Assembly (NCBI GenBank): GCA_017438745.1
Contig: JAFRUS010000088.1
Coordinates: forward strand, 62,001 to 126,000
Direction of reading: 5' to 3'
Source: Oscillospiraceae bacterium
GTDB taxonomy: Bacteria; Bacillota; Clostridia; Oscillospirales; Ruminococcaceae
DNA: 64,000 nucleotides
Below are positions 46,765 through 55,189 of this stretch, in pieces. The notes under the pieces were generated by a model that did no database searches, had not been told where the DNA came from, and was given only the letters and a program-made list of their open reading frames with translations. Made by a program: the position numbers and the translations under genes. The stretch's first letter is position 1; each line of letters opens with the position of its first letter.

Positions 46765-46806
46765 AAAACTCGCAGGTTAACTTAACATCGTTAACCTGCG
46801 AGTTTT
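46765..46806. terminator. Terminator of the C39 lipoprotein gene, perfect 17-bp stem
   Basis: AAAACTCGCAGGTTAAC (46765-46781) pairs perfectly with GTTAACCTGCGAGTTTT (46790-46806) around eight bases. It ends in T-runs on both strands and overlaps the minus-strand stop codon. Confidence 0.85.
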
Positions 46807-47603
46807 TAGTCTATTATGATCGCTTGCTTGTCAAGCTGATTGTATATCATTTTAAAACGGTCTCTGTTGTATTTCATCATACCCTTAAGCGGATCGGCAG
46901 CAATTACAGTGTTGTCTTTTTTGTCATATCCGCAGAGTACCATGCAGTGTTCATTATTGTACCACTGTACCGGTGTTTCATTCTGATCGTAGTAAGCATC
47001 TGTAAGCTCAACGTCCATCAGATTCATGCTTGCCCATACTATAACAGGAACATCATTGTCGATATATTCGAAAAGATCATCAAATTCCGTTCCGCTAATG
47101 TTCCATGCTGTAACATCCATGGTTCTCTGGATAAGATATCTCTGTGCTGCTTCAACGATAACCGGAGCATAGCATCCGTAACCGCCGTCTGAAGCAGGAT
47201 TTCCGATAAACGCCTTGTCAAAGCCTGTGCTTCCGAGAGCAGCAGTTGTGAGATAATTCTTTGCAAGTTCCGTTTTGGTAACATCATATCCTAAGTAGTT
47301 AAGAACACTTGTAAGAGCTGTGACCTCGCATCCTGTCGGGAGTTCCGGCAACTGCATGACGCAGTTCATATTTATCCTGTGTTCTGACTTTTCAGTTTCT
47401 TTGTTTAAATTGACTATCGGATCTTCAGTTTTAACGCTGTCAAGTCCGATTTCCGGTCTGTCATATCTTTCAACCAATTCAACCGGAGTAATTTTATTTG
47501 TAAACTCATCATCAAACAGATTCTCATTTTTCCTTGCAGAACAGGAACTCAACCCTAACAGCAGCGTACCTGCAATGATGAGTGGTGTTATTCTGTATTT
47601 CAA
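46806..47603 (-). CDS. C39-like cysteine peptidase lipoprotein
   Basis: A 265-residue protein with a lipoprotein signal (lipobox LSSC, Cys21). The mature part is a papain-like C39_2 domain with catalytic Cys92 in LPTGCEVTAL, the His in NEHCMVLCGYD, and the Asp in AADPLKG. Such domains cut peptides or isopeptide bonds outside the cell. The start is TTG 47603, with AAAGGAAG 8 bases upstream. It faces away from a related secreted gene, with both promoters in the 280-base gap. Confidence 0.9.
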   Translation of the reverse strand: MKYRITPLIIAGTLLLGLSSCSARKNENLFDDEFTNKITPVELVERYDRPEIGLDSVKTEDPIVNLNKETEKSEHRINMNCVMQLPELPTGCEVTALTSVLNYLGYDVTKTELAKNYLTTAALGSTGFDKAFIGNPASDGGYGCYAPVIVEAAQRYLIQRTMDVTAWNISGTEFDDLFEYIDNDVPVIVWASMNLMDVELTDAYYDQNETPVQWYNNEHCMVLCGYDKKDNTVIAADPLKGMMKYNRDRFKMIYNQLDKQAIIID

Positions 47604-47639
47604 GTAATTTACTTCCTTTAATTCAATTTTTATATTTCT

Positions 47640-47667
47640 ATTATAATGAAAAAAATAATTTTGTCAA
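47640..47667 (-). promoter_or_regulatory. Promoter of the C39 lipoprotein
   Basis: On the minus strand TTGACA (47662-47667), 16 bases, TATAAT (47640-47645). Confidence 0.65.
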
Positions 47668-47776
47668 TAGACAAGTTGGATAAAATTTTCGAATATCTCA
47701 TGTAACCTCTAACGGTAAAATCGCTTTTCAGTTTATAAATCAGTTTGCAACCTGTATTTTTGTACAAATTATGCCC

Positions 47777-47805
47777 TTGATAATTTGTGTGTGTTATGAT
47801 ATACT
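47777..47805 (+). promoter_or_regulatory. Promoter of the dockerin-like C39 gene
   Basis: TTGATA, 17 bases, TATACT just before the long leader; both elements can be read around 47777-47805. It diverges from the promoter at 47640. Confidence 0.5.
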
Positions 47806-47883
47806 TATACAGGTGTGCTGTTCGATGAGCAGTATACGACGGATTATAATGAAGAAATTATGAAACGGGAAAAAAGGTGCATT

Positions 47884-49329
47884 ATGAATTTTAAAACATT
47901 TGGAAAAGTGCTGTTAGCTGCAGCAACGTTTTCTGCGGTCGTTGTTTCAGGAAGAATAACTGGTCTGACCGGCAGGAACAGTGCACAGGCTGATTCAGCA
48001 TACACCTACACTGCTGCAGATATTTTAAAGCTCAAGCAGTGCTTTATGGGCAAAATAGAACTTGCTCCTGAAGAATATGACAAATATGATTTTAACGGAG
48101 ACGGTGTTATCAATCTCTGTGACATGAATCTTGCCGCTATGCTTCTGACTCAGGAGATCAAATTACCGGAAGTTACTACTACTGAGCCGGTTGTCACAGA
48201 TCTTCCTGAAATTACAATGCCGGTTACAACAGCTCGTTATCAGGATGCTATTCCGGATATACCGTATGCTACGGTTATTGAGCCGGAAAAACCTGTAACT
48301 GCTTCAGAAACTGTAACTACAGAAGCAACAACAACGACAGAAGTTACTACAACTGAGGCAACGACCACAACGGAAGCGACAACTACAACAGTTACGACCA
48401 CCACGGAACCTCCTGTTACCACAACGGTAACAACAACCACTGAGGCGCCGGTCACTACTGAAGAAGAGCTTCCTTCAGCAGGCGAACCAGTTAAGGTCGA
48501 AGTAGACAGCATCCTTCAGATGCCTGAACTTCCGAAGGGCAGTGAAGTTACAGCTCTTTCAATGATCCTTAACCATTACGGTTTCAATGCTGACAAAACA
48601 CTTCTTGCTGAACTTATGCCAAAGTTCAACTTCTACATAATCGATGATGTGCTTTACGGTGCTGACTTTATCAACACCTATCCTGGAAATCCAGCAAGTG
48701 CGGTTTCCGGCTACGGATGCTATACACCTTGTATGGTGACAACAGCCGATAATTATTTCAAGCAGATCGGCGAGGAAACATATAAGCTTACTGATCTTAC
48801 AGGTAAGGATTTTGACTCGCTTCTTTCATACATCGATGCTGGAAGACCGGTTATGGTCTGGGCTACTATCGATATGATCGAACCTGAATATACTAAGTCC
48901 TGGATCACTCCGGACGGAAGAGATGTTCAGTGGTATGAAAACGAACACTGCTTTGTCCTTACAGGATACGACAAGGCTGCAAACAGAGTTTATGTCAACG
49001 ATCCTCAGAAGGGTAAAGTTACATACAGCCTGAGCGTTTTCAGATTCCGTTACAATCAGATGGGCAAATACGCTGCTGTTCTTTCGGGCGGAGATATAAA
49101 GGAAGTAAGTCCGGCACCACCAGTTGTACAGCCTTCAGTACCTTCTGACAGCAAATACCAGATAGGCGACGAAGTTGAATATTCCGGTCCTGTTTATTAT
49201 TCAGCCAACGGAGGTAAGTCTGTTGAGGTTGAAGGCACATACGAGATTACTGAGATTCTCGATGATGAGACCAAGCCTTACAGGATCAGACTTGGCACGG
49301 CCGGTTGGGTTCCGATAGACTTCAAGTAA
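47884..49329 (+). CDS. Secreted dockerin-like protein with C39 domain, catalytic Cys replaced by Ser
   Basis: A 481-residue protein. The N-terminus has a Sec-type signal (residues 1-36, cut near AQA). A dockerin-like repeat follows: residues of about 40-95 with DFNGDGVINLCDMNLA, an EF-hand like that of cellulosomal dockerins. Then comes a Thr/Glu/Val-rich linker. The C39_2 domain (about residues 205-395) has the sister's pattern MPELPKGSEVTAL, but the catalytic Cys is Ser220 (codon AGT). The His (NEHCFVL) and Asp (VNDPQKG) remain. A C-terminal SH3-like region (about 420-480) ends it. ATG 47884 is chosen for the RBS (AAAAGGTG) and clean signal; ATG 47860 is the alternative. Confidence 0.9.
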   Translation: MNFKTFGKVLLAAATFSAVVVSGRITGLTGRNSAQADSAYTYTAADILKLKQCFMGKIELAPEEYDKYDFNGDGVINLCDMNLAAMLLTQEIKLPEVTTTEPVVTDLPEITMPVTTARYQDAIPDIPYATVIEPEKPVTASETVTTEATTTTEVTTTEATTTTEATTTTVTTTTEPPVTTTVTTTTEAPVTTEEELPSAGEPVKVEVDSILQMPELPKGSEVTALSMILNHYGFNADKTLLAELMPKFNFYIIDDVLYGADFINTYPGNPASAVSGYGCYTPCMVTTADNYFKQIGEETYKLTDLTGKDFDSLLSYIDAGRPVMVWATIDMIEPEYTKSWITPDGRDVQWYENEHCFVLTGYDKAANRVYVNDPQKGKVTYSLSVFRFRYNQMGKYAAVLSGGDIKEVSPAPPVVQPSVPSDSKYQIGDEVEYSGPVYYSANGGKSVEVEGTYEITEILDDETKPYRIRLGTAGWVPIDFK

Positions 49330-49348
49330 TACTTTTCATAAATAACAG

Positions 49349-49386
49349 AAAATGCTGTGGTGATTTACGTTACCACAGCATTTTTT
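49349..49386 (+). terminator. Terminator of the dockerin-like gene
   Basis: AAAATGCTGTGGT (49349-49361) and ACCACAGCATTTT (49372-49384) pair perfectly over 13 bp, followed by Ts. Confidence 0.88.
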
Positions 49387-49438
49387 ATGCGCTTTCATAG
49401 CTAAAATTTGATATACTAAAAAATCCCTCAAAATTCTA

Positions 49439-49467
49439 TTGACAAGAGTGGCAGTATATGCTATAAT
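49439..49467 (+). promoter_or_regulatory. Promoter of the large secreted protein
   Basis: TTGACA (49439-49444), 17 bases, TATAAT (49462-49467) with extended TGC. Confidence 0.75.
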
Positions 49468-49510
49468 TCAAATATACCAATGATAAACAATACCAATTGA
49501 GGAGAACACT

Positions 49511-52500
49511 ATGAAAACAAAAATTGACATCAAAAAAACTTCGCGCGCATCAGTATCTATCATGCTTTCATTTCTGATGCTTCCTGTGTACACATTCGGT
49601 GCTGCTGTAGCGGACAGTGTCAGGATCTCATCAGCAAAGACAATGGCTGCAGGTGCTGCTGATCTTACGGCGGATGCAGGGCTTTCTGATTTTAACGGAG
49701 TTCTTAAGGATGTTTACGGACTGTTTGCTGCTTCTTCCAGCGAGAAAGAGCTTGAAGAAAATCTTAACGATTATTTTTACAGGACTATCAATAACACAGC
49801 TTTGACCGAGGATGATGCACAGAGCAGAAAATACATTTCATCACTTGCTGACATATTTTCAGATCCTTCAAAGGCTGATTTCAAAAATCTTGTATCGCTT
49901 AATACGGAATCTTTTAATGCAGAGTATACTGAAGGAGCAGTACTTGCAAATCCGGAAGTTCTCAAAAGCCAGATAACCGAGTATATGAAATATTCAGGTC
50001 CGCTTAAAATGAGCAGCGGAATCCTCAACAAAGTCGGAGCTTTCAGGGATTTCAGTAAGCAGAACAAGGCTGTCACAGCAAAGATCGAATATGACAAGAG
50101 TCTTGAAAAGATAAACAAGAAATGCGCTGCCGTATGGCGGAGTGCATCAGACTACAACAGCTTCATTACTTCCGGTACTTTTTCAGGTTCTGTGAATGCT
50201 TCGGAAAACGAAAAGCAGGTAAGGGATATTTATAAAAACGCTGTATCCATCATGTATATGTACAAGTATTCTGAAGACACATACATAAACACTGACAAGC
50301 AGGCTGAAAAGGATGTAAAGGATACTGCATCTGCAGAACAGAAGTCAGTTTTAGATGTTGCAGCTGAAAAGCTCGGCGGTTATGTGGCATCAGATAACGG
50401 TGACGATTCCGGATTTATGAGTGAGATAAAAAACATTGCAGCTTCATCTGATTTTGATCACGTAAGAGGGATTCGTGGAAAATCAGCAGAACTCGATAAG
50501 GTAAAAACATACTGCGACATGTATAAGAAACAGTACGACAAGCTTTCAGATGCTGATAAGAAAAACAACAAGTCTTTTTACGACCGTGTGTGTGATCTGA
50601 GTTATCTTATGGATAAGACAGCTTCTGACGCACGTTTCATCCGAGATGCATGGAAGACACATGCCAATGCTTACTGCGGCAATGCTGCCGATATTCTTTC
50701 GAATTTCTGTACATCAGCAGATGAGGCTATAGCGTATCTTGAAGATACAAAGGATGGCCTTGAAGGTATTGTACTTGCTATCGATTCAGCTGAAAAGGCA
50801 GGTCAGAACTGGAAGACAGCTATCTCAGCTCTGTCAGAAGGCGATGTTAAAACCTCCATGCAGAACGAATACAACAATGATGTAAAATCACTGAATAAAA
50901 ACGACATTAATGATTATCTTGCGATAACTGAAAAGAATCTTGCAGCATTTAAAAACTTAAGAAGTTTTGCGGAAGGACTTAAATTCCACGGTGAGACTGT
51001 ATGTCAGTATATTGACTATACTTCAGTATTTGCTCCTGTGCTCTGTGACCGTGCTGTTTACAGCCAGAACGATACACCTGGTGCTGCAAATGATGAAGTA
51101 TCTTCTGAGCTCGTTTCAACAGTGAAACTCGGAAGTGAAAGCTATACAGAACAGGGAAGCGGATATAAGTTCTATAAATATCTTAACGATACATACGGAA
51201 ATACTTCAGTATCTCAGGCAGATAAGAAATCTGCAAAGGATCTTCTCAAGACAATGAAGGAACTCGGCGATCCTTCAAAGATCACTCAGAACATGCCGGC
51301 TACTGCAAAGACTGATCTCCGCTCAAAAATATCTGATGAAAAACTTAATGCAATAAATGCTTATCTTGCAGTTCCGGCTGCCGGTGAGAGCTTTACAGCA
51401 GCCGGCGGTGATACAGATGCTGAACAGGCACTGGAAAACAGTGAGGCTCTTCAGCAGAACACAGGAGCATACTTAAGTCAGATTGGTGACCTTGCCAGTG
51501 AGGGTATAGAGGATCTTCTTCTCAGCGAATATATCATGCAGATGTTCAGCTGTTACACATCTGAGACTGAATGCAGCGGAGGCAAGGTGAATCCTGTAAC
51601 TCCTAAGATGATGTCAGGCGTTCAGATGAATGAGCAGAATAACGTTTTCTACCGTTCAGAAGCAGAGTATATTCTCTGGGGAAATGAGGACATGGAAAAG
51701 AATCTCGCCTACACAAGAGCACTCATTTTCGGTACTAGATTCTCACTCAACAGCGTTTATGCATTTACCGATTCCGAGATACGCACAGTTACAACTACAG
51801 CTGCTACAGCTATCGCAGGATGGACAGGATTCGGCGTTCCGGTGGTAAAGACTGTGCTCGTTCTTTCCCTCGCTCTCTCCGAGTCTGTGATTGATCTCAA
51901 CACGCTTCTTGCAGGTGGCGAGGTGCCGGTATACAAGAATTCATCAACCTGGAATATGAAGCCGTCAGGCCTTATAAATGCACTTAAGAATAATTCCGGT
52001 GAAATAGTGAAGGTGGCATCTGCAAAGGCAGGAAAACAGGTTGAAGATATTTTCGGTAAAATTGAAAACGCAGCTGAAAATGGTGTTGATGAGCTTACAG
52101 ATACAGTTAACTCTTATGTGGACGAGTTTGCTGACGAAACAATCGAATCTGCAGTCAATACAGTTAACAATGTTGTATTTGCCACAGCTCTTTCCGTTAT
52201 TGACGGAGCTGAACAGAACATGAGCAAGGAAAATATAAAGAAACTCCTTCTTGAAAATCTTGACTCAATCGATACTTCTGGTACTGATCTTGGTTCAGTT
52301 GCTGCTGCGGAATTAAAGAAGCTTGCAGAAGCTAAAGCAGATGAATTTGCAGGAATGATCAGTAGTGCAGCTTCATCATCCATCGGCGGAACTAAGGAAA
52401 AAATCGAACAGATTAAAACGGATATTGCTGAACAGATCAAAAACACAGTTGATTCATTAAGAAATCCGGTAAAGAATACGGTAGACAATGTTGGAAAATC

Positions 52501-53014
52501 CGTAAAGGAAATAGCAAAGAACGGTATCGGTGCAGCAGGCGAATGTGCTGAAGACTACGCAAAGGATCTTGTTGGAAACATGGTAACAGGAGCCACTACA
52601 GCACTTACTGACAAGTTCGGCAGTGTAAACATAAACGCATCAAAGAAGGCTCCGTCACCGGCAAGCGCTATCACACTTACCTATAAGGAATATCTGAGAA
52701 TATTCCTTATGCTCGGAACAATGTCAGAGGAAAAGGAACGCGCAATGCTTTCAAGAACAGCAATTCTTATCGACGTGAACATGAACAACGGATTAAAGAA
52801 TGCCTCAGCCAGGGGATATACACTTACACCATCAGGAAACTTTGACATCAGCAAGGCAGCTTCAATGGTGACAGTAGACGCAGAAGTATCAGTAAACACA
52901 ATTCTTCCGGGAATCATCATTCCGAATTCAGTAGCAGGCGGCAGCGGTACATCAAATAACGGCATTACAGACAGAACAAAAAATATATCTGTAAGAACAG
53001 TTCTAAGTTACTGA
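49511..53014 (+). CDS. Large DUF5702-like secreted or membrane-anchored protein
   Basis: An 1167-residue protein with one N-terminal hydrophobic helix (SIMLSFLMLPVYTFGAAVADSVRISSA) followed by a TadE/DUF5702-type start with DVYGLFAASSS. The long middle is Ala/Ser/Lys-rich and helical, with repeated VKDTASAE, ENAAENGVDE and similar segments. A short hydrophobic stretch (GWTGFGVPVVKTVLVLSLALSESVI) is near residue 780. The C-terminus LTYKEYLRIFLMLGTMSEEKERAMLSR matches the DUF5702 C-terminal signature. Members are usually part of Tad/Flp pilus clusters; no other tad gene is in the window, so it may act alone or with genes elsewhere. GAGGAG precedes the ATG. Confidence 0.78.
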   Translation: MKTKIDIKKTSRASVSIMLSFLMLPVYTFGAAVADSVRISSAKTMAAGAADLTADAGLSDFNGVLKDVYGLFAASSSEKELEENLNDYFYRTINNTALTEDDAQSRKYISSLADIFSDPSKADFKNLVSLNTESFNAEYTEGAVLANPEVLKSQITEYMKYSGPLKMSSGILNKVGAFRDFSKQNKAVTAKIEYDKSLEKINKKCAAVWRSASDYNSFITSGTFSGSVNASENEKQVRDIYKNAVSIMYMYKYSEDTYINTDKQAEKDVKDTASAEQKSVLDVAAEKLGGYVASDNGDDSGFMSEIKNIAASSDFDHVRGIRGKSAELDKVKTYCDMYKKQYDKLSDADKKNNKSFYDRVCDLSYLMDKTASDARFIRDAWKTHANAYCGNAADILSNFCTSADEAIAYLEDTKDGLEGIVLAIDSAEKAGQNWKTAISALSEGDVKTSMQNEYNNDVKSLNKNDINDYLAITEKNLAAFKNLRSFAEGLKFHGETVCQYIDYTSVFAPVLCDRAVYSQNDTPGAANDEVSSELVSTVKLGSESYTEQGSGYKFYKYLNDTYGNTSVSQADKKSAKDLLKTMKELGDPSKITQNMPATAKTDLRSKISDEKLNAINAYLAVPAAGESFTAAGGDTDAEQALENSEALQQNTGAYLSQIGDLASEGIEDLLLSEYIMQMFSCYTSETECSGGKVNPVTPKMMSGVQMNEQNNVFYRSEAEYILWGNEDMEKNLAYTRALIFGTRFSLNSVYAFTDSEIRTVTTTAATAIAGWTGFGVPVVKTVLVLSLALSESVIDLNTLLAGGEVPVYKNSSTWNMKPSGLINALKNNSGEIVKVASAKAGKQVEDIFGKIENAAENGVDELTDTVNSYVDEFADETIESAVNTVNNVVFATALSVIDGAEQNMSKENIKKLLLENLDSIDTSGTDLGSVAAAELKKLAEAKADEFAGMISSAASSSIGGTKEKIEQIKTDIAEQIKNTVDSLRNPVKNTVDNVGKSVKEIAKNGIGAAGECAEDYAKDLVGNMVTGATTALTDKFGSVNINASKKAPSPASAITLTYKEYLRIFLMLGTMSEEKERAMLSRTAILIDVNMNNGLKNASARGYTLTPSGNFDISKAASMVTVDAEVSVNTILPGIIIPNSVAGGSGTSNNGITDRTKNISVRTVLSY

Positions 53015-53035
53015 TCCTACAGTATATTTGACCTG

Positions 53036-53073
53036 AACAGGTGCAGAGACAGAGTGCTTTGCACCTGTTTTTT
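53036..53073 (+). terminator. Terminator of the large secreted protein
   Basis: AACAGGTGCA and TGCACCTGTT (53036-53069) pair over 10 bp around 14 bases, followed by T-run. Confidence 0.88.
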
Positions 53074-53183
53074 CTTGTTTTTATCTGTTGAATAGTGTAT
53101 AATATTTATATCTGTAATATAAGCAAAACAACGCATAAGTTCTGGAATACGAATAAAGAAAGATATGTGGAGGACAAAAGAAA

Positions 53184-53654
53184 ATGAGTATAGTTTATGG
53201 TGAAGCAACAAAAGATGATATTGATGAACTGATCCGTTTAAGGATAGCATATATGATCGATGATTTCGGAAGTGTAAGTGAGCATGAAAGTGAATGTATG
53301 AGAAAGCAGCTTCCGGATTATTTTAACAGAAAACTCGGAGATGAACTTGTTGCATTTACGGCGAAAGATGATGGAAGAATAGTAGCCGTAGCATATCTTC
53401 ATATCATAGAAATGCCGGCAAATTCGATCCTTTTAAATGGCTTGTACGGTGAAGTACTGAGTGTATATACTGAACCTGAATACCGCGGAAAAGGTATTTG
53501 CACGCAGCTTATCAGAAACCTCGTGGAATACGGCAGAAAACGCGGTCTTGGAAGAATTGATCTGAGTGCAACGAAGGAAGGTTATCCGATATATAAGAAG
53601 ATAGGTTTTGAGGACAAGGAACATCGTTATACTGATATGCGGTATAAATTTTAA
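53184..53654 (+). CDS. GNAT-family acetyltransferase
   Basis: A 156-residue protein with the usual GNAT order: IDELIRLRIAYM at the start, EVLSVYTEPEYRGKGICTQLIRNLVEYG with the R-G-K-G-I acetyl-CoA loop, and YPIYKKIGFEDKE at the end. Substrate unknown. RBS GTGGAGGA precedes the ATG. A TATAAT at 53098-53103 may be its -10. The first two-hairpin repeat follows the stop codon. Confidence 0.92.
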   Translation: MSIVYGEATKDDIDELIRLRIAYMIDDFGSVSEHESECMRKQLPDYFNRKLGDELVAFTAKDDGRIVAVAYLHIIEMPANSILLNGLYGEVLSVYTEPEYRGKGICTQLIRNLVEYGRKRGLGRIDLSATKEGYPIYKKIGFEDKEHRYTDMRYKF

Positions 53655-53660
53655 AAGGTG

Positions 53661-53710
53661 CATTTTTCTTCGAAAAATGAATTGATATTTTCCAGTCTGA
53701 GACTGGAAAA
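53661..53710. repeat. Two-hairpin repeat, copy A
   Basis: Hairpin 1: CATTTTTC (53661-53668), TTC, GAAAAATG (53672-53679). Hairpin 2: TTTTCCAGTC (53688-53697), TGA, GACTGGAAAA (53701-53710). Entry sequence AAAAGGTG lies before it. It is part of the leader of the SMI1/SUKH gene. Confidence 0.88.
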
Positions 53711-53738
53711 TCACCACGGTACACGGAGGTATGATATA

Positions 53739-54821
53739 ATGAGCAGCGATGTTGAGAGAATAAAAGAAATAATTCAGGAATATAATGAAAAGTATGAACA
53801 AAGATACGGAAAGGTAGAATTAAGTGCACCTCTGGATGAAAAAGAGATCGTCAGATGGGAAAATGAGAATAGTTTTAAGCTTCCTGATGAATATCGGGAC
53901 TGGCTGAAATATACCGGAAAAACCGTTATGCCTTTTTTAAAGATGGAATTCTATTCACCTTCGGATTTTATTTTGGGTGAGGATTATATAAAGATTGGTG
54001 AAAACGATAAATATGATATTGTTATTAGTAAAATTGATAAGGATATATATTCGGTCAGAGACGGTGAGCCGAGTCATGAATTTTTAACTCTGTTATTTAG
54101 CTTTTGGTTAATGGATGTAGAAAGAATCAGTAAACTTCAGGATCATCAGGATGAAATAAGACCTGTACTAAAAAATGAGATCCAGACAATGATGGGGCAG
54201 CTGAAAAAAGCACTTTTACCTGAAAGCGGTGCTGATGAAGCATTTGGATATTTTCTTTCCAGACACATCGTTTCATATTTGAATTATGACGGAAAATATC
54301 CTACTGCGGTTATCAGAAAAGAAACTCTTGATCCTGAAATGATTGTAGCTGGTCCGAATAAATCCGGATGGTATCAATGGAAACCTAAAAAAATAACAAA
54401 GAAAATCGATTTTGAAGAAGTCGAATCCAAACTCGGATTTAAAGTTCATAAGGAAATCAAAGAATTTATTTCTTCATATTATTATTACATGATTGATGGA
54501 AGTGGTAAAGGATATAATTTTCACAGATACGGAATGACGCCTTATCATAGCCTTGAAGGATCTCTGATCAGTTCGTTTGATAAAGGATATGGAGGAAGTT
54601 ACAGGAAATTCGTTGACGGTCAGTATTTTCATCTCGGTTCAGGATGTATAAAGGGAGATGATTCCTATATTTTTGAAGTGGATAATATCACCGGAGAAGT
54701 ATATGCTGTTGAATACGGCGATAAAACATGTATAAAAGTAGCGCCGTCGCTTAAAGCATTCTTTCTGAATCTGATACCAATATTCGAGGATTCAAAGGGA
54801 TTTATGCAGATGTGTAAATAA
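53739..54821 (+). CDS. SMI1/KNR4 (SUKH)-family protein, likely immunity type
   Basis: A 360-residue protein with the SUKH pattern twice. Residues 15-120 (LDEKEIVRWENENSFKLPDEYRDWLKYTG) are an SMI1/KNR4 domain; residues 215-350 (KLGFKVHKEIKEFISSYYYYMIDGSG, FEVDNITGEVYAVEYG) look like a second one. SUKH proteins commonly neutralise polymorphic toxins; which toxin, if any, is unknown. The ATG at 53739 is chosen because ACGGAGG lies 8 bases upstream. An in-frame start at 53658 would begin inside the repeat and has no RBS. Confidence 0.85.
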   Translation: MSSDVERIKEIIQEYNEKYEQRYGKVELSAPLDEKEIVRWENENSFKLPDEYRDWLKYTGKTVMPFLKMEFYSPSDFILGEDYIKIGENDKYDIVISKIDKDIYSVRDGEPSHEFLTLLFSFWLMDVERISKLQDHQDEIRPVLKNEIQTMMGQLKKALLPESGADEAFGYFLSRHIVSYLNYDGKYPTAVIRKETLDPEMIVAGPNKSGWYQWKPKKITKKIDFEEVESKLGFKVHKEIKEFISSYYYYMIDGSGKGYNFHRYGMTPYHSLEGSLISSFDKGYGGSYRKFVDGQYFHLGSGCIKGDDSYIFEVDNITGEVYAVEYGDKTCIKVAPSLKAFFLNLIPIFEDSKGFMQMCK

Positions 54822-54843
54822 TCTGCAGTTCAGTGAAAAGGTG

Positions 54844-54892
54844 CATTTTTCTGCGAAAAATGAATTGAATATTTCCAGTCTGAGACTGGAAA
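54844..54892. repeat. Two-hairpin repeat, copy B
   Basis: Hairpin 1: CATTTTTC (54844-54851), TGC, GAAAAATG (54855-54862). Hairpin 2: TTTCCAGTC (54872-54880), TGA, GACTGGAAA (54884-54892). Same order and spacing as copy A. Confidence 0.88.
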
Positions 54893-54936
54893 ATCATTTT
54901 ACGGAAGTTATAAAGATATTTTGGGAGGAGACAATT

Positions 54937-55167
54937 ATGGGATGGATCATTGTAACGGCAGTTGTTATTGCTGCGGCTTTTATTTTATGTGCTTTATACG
55001 TTAAACAGATAGCAAAGCATAAGTTCAGATGTAAGGAGTGTTCGGAAGAGTTTACATTAAACTGGAAAACTATCCTTTTCTCACAGCATTATGATAATCA
55101 GTACGAGATCAGATGCCCACACTGCGGCCATAAAGGTTGTACTGAAATTTCCGGGAAAGATAAATAG
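54937..55167 (+). CDS. Small membrane protein with zinc ribbon
   Basis: A 76-residue protein. Residues 3-25 are one membrane helix (WIIVTAVVIAAAFILCALY); the rest is a cytoplasmic ribbon with two CxxC pairs, CKEC and CPHC. ATG 54937 is chosen for GGGAGGAG 6 bases upstream; the longer frame from 54841 begins inside the repeat. It could tether a regulator or bind nucleic acid; function unknown. Confidence 0.85.
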   Translation: MGWIIVTAVVIAAAFILCALYVKQIAKHKFRCKECSEEFTLNWKTILFSQHYDNQYEIRCPHCGHKGCTEISGKDK

Positions 55168-55189
55168 AGATACACGGAGGAATGAACAG

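Noticed and set aside
48200-48512. ACA/ACT-rich repeats in the dockerin-like gene as a possible DNA repeat array
   Set aside because: They encode the Thr-rich linker of that protein in frame, so they are protein low complexity.
53658-53738. N-terminal extension of the SMI1 gene with a sequence also found before the zinc-ribbon gene
   Set aside because: It is the translated two-hairpin repeat. Good RBSs and starts lie after it in both genes.
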